Source: Cupriavidus pinatubonensis (GTDB taxonomy: Bacteria > Pseudomonadota > Gammaproteobacteria > Burkholderiales > Burkholderiaceae). From it: a DNA stretch of 64,000 nt. The stretch lies in the NCBI RefSeq assembly GCF_019602855.1, contig NZ_CP080767.1:1302001-1366000 (forward strand). The letters are read 5' to 3'. Every line of letters starts with the position of its first letter. The first letter of the stretch is position 1. The notes beneath the pieces are model-generated. The model saw nothing but the letters and a program-made list of their open reading frames with translations, was not told the origin of the DNA and ran no database searches. Made by a program: the position numbers and the translations under genes. Shown here piece by piece: positions 26,598 through 33,922 of this stretch.

Positions 26598-28145
26598 ATG
26601 TCCAAAGGGATAAGTACGTATTCAATCCGGATGCGCGGGGCCCGACGTCGCGCAGGCCGCGCATTGCGCAGGCCGCAGAACACCCAGGCGCAACTTGCCG
26701 GGATCATTCGCTCGTCCATGGAGGCTATCATTTCCGTTGACGCCGACCAGCGCGTGGTGTTGTTCAATCCCATGGCGGAAACCTTGTTCGGCTGGCCGGC
26801 CGACCAGGCGATTGGCCAGCCGCTGACGCGCTTCATCCCGGAGCGCTTCCGGGCGGCGCATGAGGCGCATGTACGGCGGTTCGGCATCACCGGCGTATCG
26901 GATCGCCAGATGGGGCGCCAGCGCGCACTTTATGCCCTGCGCCGCGACGGCACCGAGTTTCCGATCGAAGCATCGATTTCACAAACGACGCACCGCGGTT
27001 CGAAGTTGTTCACCGTCATGCTGCGCGACATCACGGAAAGAACGCGTGCCGAGAAAGCCATGCATGCCAGCCTCCAACGTGTCAGGGAAAGCGAAGCGCG
27101 GCTGGCCGGCATCATCCGTTCCTCGATGGAGGCCATCATTACGGTGGACAGCACCCAGCACGTCATCCTGTTCAACCCCATGGCGGAAACCTTGTTCGGC
27201 TGGCCCGCCGACCAGGCCATTGGCCGGCCGCTTGGCGATTTCATTCCCGAGCGCTTTCGTGCTGCGCACGATGCGCATGTGCGCCGGTTCGGCGTGACGG
27301 GGGTATCCGACCGGCAGATGGGGCGCCAGCGCGCACTCTATGCGCTGCGCCGCGATGGCAGCGAGTTTCCCATCGAGGCATCGATTTCACAGATTGCGGA
27401 CGGCGGCGTCAGTCTCTACACGGTGATGCTGCGCGATATCACGGAACGCGTACGCGCCGAGCAGGCGCTGCGCCGATCGCGAGAGGAACTGCAGCAGCTT
27501 TCGGACAGCATCCTGGCCACCCGCGAAGAAGAGAAGCGCCGCATCGCGCGCGAACTCCATGATGATCTGGGCCAGCGGCTGAGCGCGCTGAAGATGGACA
27601 TGACGATGCTTGCCGCCGATGTCAGCGAGAGCAGGGACATCCGCGGAATCCTCGCGGACATCACCGACATGAACGGCGTCATTGACGACACGGTGGCGTC
27701 GGTTCGCCGCATTGCCAGCGATCTGCGGCCAGCCCTGCTTGACGAGCTCGGCATGCTGACCGCCATCGAGTGGCTGGCGGCTGATTTTTCCAGCCGGTAT
27801 GGCCTGCCGGTGAGTGTGGATGGCGTGGATGCGGACGTGCCCGAGCAGACCGCCATCGCCATGTTTCGCATTGTGCAGGAGGCGCTCAGCAATGTCGTCC
27901 GGCACGCTGACGCAACGGTCGTGGGCGTTTCACTTGCCCAGGCGGACGGGCAGATCGAGTTGCGGGTTCAGGACAATGGCGGCGGATGGGTCAAGAAGCC
28001 CGCCGGGACGGAGCCACGCAAATCGCTGGGGCTGCTGGGAATCCGGGAGCGGGCGCGCTTGCTTGGCGGTGCCGTCGAAGTCGACAGCGAACCTGGCAAG
28101 GGATTCCGGCTAACCGTAAAGATTCCTCTGGAAAAAGGGATATGA
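26598..28145 (+). CDS. PAS-PAS sensor histidine kinase (HisKA_3 type)
   Basis: A 515-residue soluble sensor kinase. Two PAS domains (about residues 34-150 and 170-285) are near-identical repeats; each has MEAII.VD, NPMAETLFGWPADQAIG, ERFRAAH.AHVRRFG and LRRDG.EFPIEASIS, and each ends in a PAC-like MLRDITER. The dimerisation/phospho-acceptor box is RIARELHDDLGQRLSALKMDM with His near residue 321. HATPase motifs are IAMFRIVQEALSNVVRHA, VQDNGGG and GLLGIRERARLLGG. There are no membrane helices, so the signal is cytoplasmic. It sits one base from the LuxR-type regulator gene. Some PAS domains of this type bind haem or flavin; the ligand here is not established. Confidence 0.92.
   Translation: MSKGISTYSIRMRGARRRAGRALRRPQNTQAQLAGIIRSSMEAIISVDADQRVVLFNPMAETLFGWPADQAIGQPLTRFIPERFRAAHEAHVRRFGITGVSDRQMGRQRALYALRRDGTEFPIEASISQTTHRGSKLFTVMLRDITERTRAEKAMHASLQRVRESEARLAGIIRSSMEAIITVDSTQHVILFNPMAETLFGWPADQAIGRPLGDFIPERFRAAHDAHVRRFGVTGVSDRQMGRQRALYALRRDGSEFPIEASISQIADGGVSLYTVMLRDITERVRAEQALRRSREELQQLSDSILATREEEKRRIARELHDDLGQRLSALKMDMTMLAADVSESRDIRGILADITDMNGVIDDTVASVRRIASDLRPALLDELGMLTAIEWLAADFSSRYGLPVSVDGVDADVPEQTAIAMFRIVQEALSNVVRHADATVVGVSLAQADGQIELRVQDNGGGWVKKPAGTEPRKSLGLLGIRERARLLGGAVEVDSEPGKGFRLTVKIPLEKGI
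26697..27448 (+). repeat. In-frame tandem duplication of a PAS-domain segment
   Basis: The DNA from 26697 is repeated from 27105 with a period of 408 bases (136 codons). Long blocks remain identical, e.g. around ATGGCGGAAACCTTGTTCGG and GATGGGGCGCCAGCGCGCAC. Confidence 0.9.
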
Positions 28146-28146
28146 A

Positions 28147-28794
28147 ATGACGCGCGTGCTCATTGCCGATGACCATGCCGTCGTGCGCGACGGTCTCAAG
28201 CATATCCTGGAGCGCGCCGGCAAATTCGATGTGGTGGGCGAAGCCGCCGACGGCAGCCAGGTCCTGAAGCTCGTGCGCGACTGCGCGCCGCAGGTGCTGC
28301 TGCTCGACTTGTCGATGCCGGGCCGCAGCGGCCTGGAACTGATCCGCCTGTTGCGGGACGAGCAACCGGCGCTGCGCATCCTGGTACTGACCATGCATGC
28401 GGAGCAGCAATACATCGTGCGCGCGTTCCAGGCCGGTGCGGCGGGCTATCTGACCAAGGAAAGCGCTGCGACCGAGCTGGTTTCTGCGATCACCCAGGTG
28501 GCAAGCGGGGGCACGTATGTCAGCCAGGCGATTGCCGGCAAGCTGGCGACCAGCCTGCAGGAACATCAGGACGAAGCACCGCACTTGCGCCTGTCCGACC
28601 GCGAACTGGAAGTCTATCGGCGGCTGGTGCTGGGCGAGCCACTCACCGCGATTGCGACAGCGCTGTGCGTGAGTGTCAAGACGGTCAGTACATACAAGAT
28701 GCGGCTGATGGAAAAGATGCACGTGCCCAGCGAAGCGGCGCTGCTGCGCTATGCCATGCGCCATCATCTGTTCGACGAGGAAGAGGACATCTGA
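28147..28794 (+). CDS. LuxR/NarL-family response regulator
   Basis: A 215-residue two-component regulator. The receiver domain has the acidic pair (IADDHAVVRDGL), the phospho-acceptor in LLLDLSMPG, the conserved threonine (VLTMHAE) and lysine (YLTKES). The C-terminal helix-turn-helix LSDRELEVYRRLVLGEPLTAIATALCVSVKTVSTYKMRLMEKM is NarL/FixJ-like. The gene lies one base after the kinase stop, so the pair is co-transcribed. It is a candidate to bind the shared CTGTCAG-N6-CTGACAG operators, but that is speculation. Confidence 0.95.
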   Translation: MTRVLIADDHAVVRDGLKHILERAGKFDVVGEAADGSQVLKLVRDCAPQVLLLDLSMPGRSGLELIRLLRDEQPALRILVLTMHAEQQYIVRAFQAGAAGYLTKESAATELVSAITQVASGGTYVSQAIAGKLATSLQEHQDEAPHLRLSDRELEVYRRLVLGEPLTAIATALCVSVKTVSTYKMRLMEKMHVPSEAALLRYAMRHHLFDEEEDI

Positions 28795-28814
28795 GGCAGG
28801 CACGTGCCCCACGC

Positions 28815-28860
28815 AAGCGGCCGAGCCGCTTGAAGGTCAGGGGTTCGGATCCCTGGCCTT
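28815..28860. other. Double hairpin, tRNA-like 3' half
   Basis: AAGCGG-CCGAG-CCGCTT is followed after one base by AAGGTCAGGG-GTTCGGAT-CCCTGGCCTT, a 10-base-pair stem with one G-T pair. The order resembles an anticodon arm, variable loop and T arm (loop GTTCGGAT), but there is no D arm, no CCA and no U33. It lies between two convergent genes. Confidence 0.4.
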
Positions 28861-28934
28861 CCCCCGTAGCAAACTTCAGCTCGTTGACCAGCATCGCGCT
28901 TTCGCCGCCGACCGGCATGAGCAACGTCATAGGT

Positions 28935-29720
28935 TTATCGCAGATCGAGTGCTTCAAGATCCAGCAGTTCGATCTGCTTGCCCTGTACCCGAATCAGTCC
29001 TTCCTGCTGGAAGCGCGACAGCGTGCGGCTCGCGGTCTCCAGGGTCATGCCCAGATAACTGCCGATGTCCTCGCGCGTCATGCGCAACGTAAAGCATGTC
29101 GGCGAATAGCCCCTGCGCTGGAGCCGTTGCGAAATATTGAGCAGGAAGGCCGCCACGCGCTGCTCCGCCGTGAGGTTGCCGAGCAGCATCATCTGGCCGG
29201 TCTCGCGCACGATTTCCGCGCTCATCATCTTGTGCACCTGTTGCTGCAGCGATTTGACTTCGCGGCAAAGGGCTTCCAGCAGGTGGAACGGGATCACGCA
29301 GACGGCGCTGTCTTCCAGGGCAATGGCGTCGCAGGTGTGGACCTCTGTCGAAATGCCGTCGAGGCCGAGCGTTTCGCCAGGAAGGAAAAAGCCGGACACG
29401 CATTCCCTGCCGCTAGGGTGAGAGAGCACGGTCTTGATCGAGCCAGAACGCAGCGCGTAGATACTCTGGAACGGATCTCCGGCGCGGTAGAGCGCTTGAC
29501 CTTGCCTGACCATCTTCCAGTTCTTCACCACGCTGTTCAGGCGCACTATGTCCGTCTCGTCGAGGTTGGACGCCATGCAGATGTGCCGGAGCATGCAGGT
29601 GGAGCACTGGGCACCCGGCTTCGGTGCGTTTTCGGTGGACAGCCTTGCATGGCGGTCAAGGGGGGCGCTGATCGCGTGCTGCTCGAGGTCGGCCGACGGC
29701 GAATCACTGGTTCCGAACAT
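28935..29720 (-). CDS. fnr: FNR-type oxygen-sensing transcriptional regulator
   Basis: A 261-residue Crp/Fnr regulator. Three N-terminal cysteines (C39, C42, C48 in CSTCMLRHIC) and a fourth at C141 (AVCVIPF) match the four ligands of the oxygen-labile [4Fe-4S] cluster. The cyclic-nucleotide-like beta-roll (YRAGDPFQSIYALRSGSIKT) and the helix-turn-helix TREDIGSYLGMTLETASRTLSRF follow. The recognition helix has E-TA-SR, the E-x-x-S-R set that reads TTGAT half sites. Matching boxes occur at eleven promoters in this island. It is convergent with the two-component genes. Confidence 0.95.
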   Translation of the reverse strand: MFGTSDSPSADLEQHAISAPLDRHARLSTENAPKPGAQCSTCMLRHICMASNLDETDIVRLNSVVKNWKMVRQGQALYRAGDPFQSIYALRSGSIKTVLSHPSGRECVSGFFLPGETLGLDGISTEVHTCDAIALEDSAVCVIPFHLLEALCREVKSLQQQVHKMMSAEIVRETGQMMLLGNLTAEQRVAAFLLNISQRLQRRGYSPTCFTLRMTREDIGSYLGMTLETASRTLSRFQQEGLIRVQGKQIELLDLEALDLR

Positions 29721-29779
29721 CGTTGTCTCCAGATGGCGGTGCTATCAGGGGCGCGTCTGGCCCCGAGAGCCCGGTACTC

Positions 29780-30184
29780 CTATGGTTCGCTGCTTCTTGG
29801 TGCTGTGCCGGAGATCTCCAGCAGAGCGGTGCGCAGTTTGTCGACTTCCAGCGTCTTGTCGAAGCAATAGCTTCCGCCGGCCCGCAGGCAGGCCTTGCGC
29901 ATCAGCGCAGACCCGCTGTTGGACAGCACGATCAAGGTGCTTTCCGGCAGCTTTACTGTGAGCAACCGGACGTGCCGCAGGCTTTGTCCGGTGCGCAGTC
30001 CGACCAGCACGATATCGGGGCGAAGCGCCTCGAGTACCGGCAAGTCGGCTTCGGCATCCGTACCCGCGCCGACCACCTGCATGCCGGTGACAGCCTTGAG
30101 CAAACGCAGTTGCCGCGTCCTGATCGGACCCGCGTGCTCGAGGATGTAGACAGTCAGGTCGTGGAGTTGGGTGCGGTGGCTCAT
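29780..30184 (-). CDS. Receiver-like protein lacking the phospho-acceptor aspartate
   Basis: A 134-residue stand-alone CheY-like domain. The fold is recognisable (TVYILEHAGPIRTRQLRLLKAV, LRPDIVLVGLRTG, LIVLSNSG, AGGSYCFDKTLEVDKLRTAL). The usual phospho-accepting aspartate after PDIVLV is glycine (G62), the N-terminal acidic pair is replaced by E16-H17, while the conserved lysine (K110) remains. It should not be phosphorylated conventionally. It lies 59 bases upstream of fnr on the same strand, so it may be co-transcribed and act as a protein-interaction module. Confidence 0.75.
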   Translation of the reverse strand: MSHRTQLHDLTVYILEHAGPIRTRQLRLLKAVTGMQVVGAGTDAEADLPVLEALRPDIVLVGLRTGQSLRHVRLLTVKLPESTLIVLSNSGSALMRKACLRAGGSYCFDKTLEVDKLRTALLEISGTAPRSSEP

Positions 30185-30259
30185 GTCCGCAGTATCGTCG
30201 CCGACCGCCCCTTTCGAAATCAGGCGGGGCTGAGACTGGTGTCAGGCTTGAAGCATGCG

Positions 30260-30279
30260 CTGTCAGGTTTACCTGACAG
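30260..30279. promoter_or_regulatory. 20-base operator CTGTCAG-N6-CTGACAG
   Basis: This perfect inverted repeat extends to 10-base arms (30258-30281). A third half site TGTCAGG lies 21 bases away (30240-30246). The same 20-base pattern occurs at 41595-41614. It lies between the receiver-like gene and hsp20, 82 bases upstream (centre to centre) of the FNR-like box. Confidence 0.6.
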
Positions 30280-30344
30280 CGTCGCGGCGGATTCCGACTT
30301 CGGCAATGTCGCTCCAGCGCCGCATGGAAGTCGATGCACCGGCC

Positions 30345-30385
30345 TTGATGCAGAACAAACGCCCGCGGCGCTCAACTGCCAATCT
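30345..30385 (+). promoter_or_regulatory. FNR-like promoter for hsp20-BON genes
   Basis: TTGATGCAGAACAA (30345-30358) has one mismatch in the right half. CAATCT (30380-30385) lies at the usual 28.5-base spacing but is a weak -10 element. Confidence 0.5.
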
Positions 30386-30433
30386 GGAAGCAGCCGGCCT
30401 TTCGGTTCTGTTCCAGTTTCCAAGGAGATCACC

Positions 30434-30856
30434 ATGACCAACCTCAGGCACTTTGATCCGTTCTCTGTCGAACCCATCAGCGACATGCTGCAGGGCATGC
30501 TGCGCTCATTCCGCGGGACTGCAGATAACGGTCTGGCATTCAAGGTCGATGTGTCGGAATCGGAGAGCGCCTACACCCTGGCTGCGGAACTGCCTGGTGT
30601 GAAGAAGGAGGACATCGACGTATCCGTTGACCGCGGCACGGTGATGATCAGCGCAAAGGTGGAGAAGTCCTCCGAACAAAAAGAGGGCGAACGCGTGATC
30701 CGGCGCGAGCGCTACAGCGGCTCGATGCAGCGAGCCTTTACGCTGGACGCCAGCATAGACGAGGGCAAGGTCGAGGCCAGCTACGACAACGGCGTGCTTC
30801 GCGTGGTCCTGCCCAAGAAGGAGACATCGCCGCAACAGCGGATTACCGTGAAGTGA
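30434..30856 (+). CDS. Hsp20/alpha-crystallin small heat-shock protein
   Basis: A 140-residue small heat-shock protein. The alpha-crystallin domain runs from about residue 35 (LAFKVDVSESESAYTLAAELPGVKKEDIDVSVDRGTVMIS) to the motif GVLRVVLPKK, and the tail has the I-T-V-type anchor. It holds unfolding proteins in a refoldable state in the cytoplasm. The start follows AAGGAG. It is followed 102 bases later by a BON-domain gene. Confidence 0.95.
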   Translation: MTNLRHFDPFSVEPISDMLQGMLRSFRGTADNGLAFKVDVSESESAYTLAAELPGVKKEDIDVSVDRGTVMISAKVEKSSEQKEGERVIRRERYSGSMQRAFTLDASIDEGKVEASYDNGVLRVVLPKKETSPQQRITVK

Positions 30857-30958
30857 TGCCGTGGCTGGCAAAGGAACGAACTTTCAGGAACGGTATGAGC
30901 GGTTGCCGCGCAGGCGCGTCGCATGCCGTTCTGCAACGCCATGTTGTGAGATGTCTCG

Positions 30959-31603
30959 ATGAAAACTGATCTACAACTCAAGAAAGACGTCACGGACGAG
31001 CTGGACTGGGATCCCGCCATCGATGCGGCAGCCATTGGCGTGGAGGTACGCGAGGGCGTGGTAACGCTCAGCGGTCACCTGCCCAGCTATGCCGAGAAGC
31101 TTGCAGCCGAGCGTGCTGCGGAAAAGGTCTCTGGCGTGCGCGCGGTGGTCGTGAACCTCGATGTCCGGCCCACGGGGGAATTCAGCGATGAGGCGATTGC
31201 CACCGCCGCAGGGGATGCTCTGCAATGGCATGTGCACGTGCCTGCCGATGCGGTCAAGCTGCGCGTGGAGAAGGGCCGCGTCACGCTGACGGGCGAGGTG
31301 GAGTGGGGTTACCAGCGCAAGCTCGCCGAGCGTACCGTGTCGCAGTTGCGCGGTGTGACCGGTGTGACGAACCATATCAAGATGAGGATGCGCCCCGCGC
31401 CCGACGATGTGGTCGAACGCATTGAAGCTGCGTTGCGCCGGCATGCCGAGCGTGAAGCGAAGCACATCAATGTCTCGATGAAAGAGGGCACGGTGACGCT
31501 GAGCGGCCGGGTAGATTCACGCGCGCAACGACTGGCCGCAGTTGGTGCGGCCTGGTCTGCGCCCGGAGTTGGCGCCGTGGTGGACGACCTGGAATTGTCC
31601 TGA
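30959..31603 (+). CDS. BON-domain protein, three domains
   Basis: A 214-residue protein of three consecutive BON domains (about residues 5-68, 76-142, 148-213), each with the V-x-G-x-V-T-L-(S/T)-G core (GVVTLSGHL, GRVTLTGEV, GTVTLSGRV). No signal peptide is seen. BON domains bind phospholipid in some proteins. It is a close paralogue of the gene at 36588-37241 and begins with the same (K/Q)QDV.ELDWDP pattern. Probably co-transcribed with hsp20. Confidence 0.9.
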   Translation: MKTDLQLKKDVTDELDWDPAIDAAAIGVEVREGVVTLSGHLPSYAEKLAAERAAEKVSGVRAVVVNLDVRPTGEFSDEAIATAAGDALQWHVHVPADAVKLRVEKGRVTLTGEVEWGYQRKLAERTVSQLRGVTGVTNHIKMRMRPAPDDVVERIEAALRRHAEREAKHINVSMKEGTVTLSGRVDSRAQRLAAVGAAWSAPGVGAVVDDLELS

Positions 31604-31659
31604 GCGCACCGGGAAGGTGAGGCGCTGGCGCCCATCTTCCCGATCAGGTGAGTGGCGCG

Positions 31660-31872
31660 ATGCCCCGGAATTCCGGTTACTTCCCGATCTCCATGAAGAA
31701 CCTTCTACCGGAGGTCCGGGCGAAAGCGATCGAGATTGCCAATGCGCTGCTGGAACAGGGTTACGGTGAAGGCATGGCGATTCGCATTGCCATCGCGCAG
31801 GCGCATCGCTGGGCCGCGCGCCATGCCGTCGGAGACGCGCCAATGCATACGCCGGCGCAGCACCGGCCATGA
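31660..31872 (+). CDS. Small conserved protein of unknown function
   Basis: A 70-residue protein with the sequence pattern SMKNLLPEVRAKAIEIANALLEQGYGEGMAIRIAIAQAHRWA. I recall many small bacterial proteins with the same SMKNL-x-P-x-VR-x-KAIEIANALL pattern, none with a known function. The ATG start is favoured by AGGTGA; an in-frame GTG 12 bases upstream is possible. It follows the BON gene by 56 bases. Confidence 0.7.
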   Translation: MPRNSGYFPISMKNLLPEVRAKAIEIANALLEQGYGEGMAIRIAIAQAHRWAARHAVGDAPMHTPAQHRP

Positions 31873-31966
31873 AGCGGAAACAGCGCGAGCGCAGTGAGCA
31901 CGGCGGACAGCGCCACGTGTTTCCGCACGATGCCAGGGCTAGCGATCGCCGCATAAGGAGAACAAC

Positions 31967-32038
31967 ATGCCATTCATCGAAAGAGGGCAGGTCACTGCCC
32001 ATCTCACCGCGCTGAGACGGGAACATGCCGGCCGATGA
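31967..32038 (+). CDS. Possible 23-residue leader peptide of exporter operon
   Basis: AAGGAGAACAAC, a near-ideal ribosome-binding site, precedes ATG CCA TTC. The frame encodes 23 residues (begins MPFIERGQVT) and stops 14 bases inside the permease gene. It may couple translation into the permease start, which has no strong ribosome-binding site of its own. No known product. Confidence 0.4.
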   Translation: MPFIERGQVTAHLTALRREHAGR

Positions 32039-33221
32039 CGTCGATGGCTCTCGCCATTCCCCGGACCCGCCGCAACGCGCAGCGATTCCGGGCATCCTGC
32101 TGCTGGCTTACAAGCTGCTGGTCAACGATCGCGCCAAGTTCACCGGTCTGCTTGTTGGCATCACGTTCTCGGTGTTCCTGATGATCGAGATGACGTCGCT
32201 GTTTGCCGGGGTCCTGAACCGGTCATCATCGACCGTCTTCAACATCGGCGCCAGCATCTGGGTCATGGATCCGGCCGTCAACACCGTGGCGAACACCATC
32301 GGGATGCCGGACTATGTACTCGATGCCGTGCGCAGCATCGACGGCGTCCGCTTTGCGGTGCCGCTATATTCGGGCGGGGCGCTGGTCCGTCTTCAGAGCG
32401 GTGGCTATCAGCCCGTGACGGTGATCGGCATCGACGACACCAGCCTGTTCGGTCGTCCGCGCGTCGTGCGCGGCAGCATCGAAGACATCTTTGCCGAGAA
32501 CGCCTTTCTTGTCGTGAAGGACGCCGAGTTTCGCAAGCTCGAAGATCCCGATGTCGGCACCACCTTCGAGATCAATGACCATCGCGGCGTGATTGTCGGA
32601 CTGGCCGAGGTATCGACCAGCGGGCTGTTTGGCGTACCCACCCTCTACACCACGTACCGGCGCGCGATCCAGTACCTGCCAACGGCCCGCTACACCATCT
32701 CGTACATCCTGGTGGAGCCAAAGGCGCCGGAAGACACGTTGCGGATCCAGCAAGCCGTCAGCCGGCTGGGCTATATCGCGCTCACGAAGGCACAGTTCGT
32801 CGACCGCATCGCCGATTTCTACAAGTACCAGACCGGCCTGGGCACCAATATCCTGCTGATGACGGTCATCAGCTTTATCGTCGGGCTGTCGATTTCGGGA
32901 CAGACCTTCTACACCTTCATCGTGGAGAACCTGGAGAAGTTCGGTGCCCTCAAGACCATCGGTGCCAAGGGGCACGAACTGGTGGCGATGATCCTGTTCC
33001 AGGCGACCTTCGTGTCGCTGACGGGCTATGGACTGGGCATCGGCCTGTGTGCGGTCCTGATAGCCCTGGTGCGGTTGCGCATCCCCAACTACGCGGCGGT
33101 GATCACCTTCTACAACCTCGGGCTCGCACTGGCCATGGTGATCGTGATCGCCGGCATCTCGGGCTATATCGGCGTACGCAAGGTGCTGCACATCGAGCCG
33201 TTCGATATTTTCCGGGCGTGA
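32025..33221 (+). CDS. ABC transporter permease (MacB/FtsX/DevC type)
   Basis: A 398-residue permease with an N-terminal membrane helix (GLLVGITFSVFLMIEMTSLF), a large periplasmic domain (about residues 60-270) and three C-terminal helices (NILLMTVISFIVGLSISGQTFYTFI, VAMILFQATFVSLTGYGLGIG, LALAMVIVIAGISGYIGV). This is the type VII ABC layout. The genes that follow encode the ATPase, membrane-fusion protein and outer-membrane channel in order, so it is the inner-membrane part of a tripartite exporter. Substrate unknown. Confidence 0.92.
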   Translation: MPADDVDGSRHSPDPPQRAAIPGILLLAYKLLVNDRAKFTGLLVGITFSVFLMIEMTSLFAGVLNRSSSTVFNIGASIWVMDPAVNTVANTIGMPDYVLDAVRSIDGVRFAVPLYSGGALVRLQSGGYQPVTVIGIDDTSLFGRPRVVRGSIEDIFAENAFLVVKDAEFRKLEDPDVGTTFEINDHRGVIVGLAEVSTSGLFGVPTLYTTYRRAIQYLPTARYTISYILVEPKAPEDTLRIQQAVSRLGYIALTKAQFVDRIADFYKYQTGLGTNILLMTVISFIVGLSISGQTFYTFIVENLEKFGALKTIGAKGHELVAMILFQATFVSLTGYGLGIGLCAVLIALVRLRIPNYAAVITFYNLGLALAMVIVIAGISGYIGVRKVLHIEPFDIFRA

Positions 33222-33223
33222 TC

Positions 33224-33922
33224 ATGGCACACGTCGCCATCTCGGCCCAGCGCGTCGAAAAATGGTTCGGCGAGGGAGAGGCCCGTACCCATGCGTTGCG
33301 CGACGTAAGCTTCGACGCCTACTTCGGCGAGATGCTGTTCATTGTGGGCCCCTCCGGCAGCGGCAAGACGACCCTGCTCAGCGTCATCTCCGGCATCCTG
33401 CGGCCCGATGGTGGCCGCGTGCTGATGGACGGCGTCGATGTGTGGAATCTGGACGATGACGAACTGGCCGCCTTCCGCCTCGCCAAGGTCGGGTTCGTGT
33501 TCCAGGACTACCACCTGTTCCCGCGCCTGACCACGCTGGAGAACGTCGCCATTCCGCTGGTCTTGCGCCGGTACCGCTGGGATGAGGCCCTGTCAGAAGC
33601 GCGCAAGTATCTGCGGATTGTCGGCCTGGAGAACCGGGCACAGTTGCACCCCGTCAAGCTCAGCGGCGGGGAACAGCAACGTGTCGCTATCGCGCGCGCC
33701 ATCGTCAGCCAGCCCGATATCCTCATTCTCGACGAACCCACCGCGTCGCTGGATGGCGAGACCGGCCGCACGATCATGAGTTTCATCCGCAAGGAAATCC
33801 TCAGCGAGCGTCGCTGCATTGTCATCGTGACACACGATGCGCGCATTCTCGATATGGCCTCGCGCATCCTCGACATGGAGGATGGGCGGCTGAAGGCGAT
33901 AGAAATAGGGGCCGCACAGTGA
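33224..33922 (+). CDS. ABC transporter ATP-binding protein (MacB/LolD-like)
   Basis: A 232-residue ABC ATPase. Walker A is GPSGSGKTT, the Q-loop VGFVFQDYHLF, the signature [16 protein letters not shown], Walker B ILILDEPTASLD and the H-loop VTHDAR. It starts two bases after the permease stop and overlaps the adaptor start, so the exporter is translated as one unit. Confidence 0.96.
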   Translation: MAHVAISAQRVEKWFGEGEARTHALRDVSFDAYFGEMLFIVGPSGSGKTTLLSVISGILRPDGGRVLMDGVDVWNLDDDELAAFRLAKVGFVFQDYHLFPRLTTLENVAIPLVLRRYRWDEALSEARKYLRIVGLENRAQLHPVKLSGGEQQRVAIARAIVSQPDILILDEPTASLDGETGRTIMSFIRKEILSERRCIVIVTHDARILDMASRILDMEDGRLKAIEIGAAQ

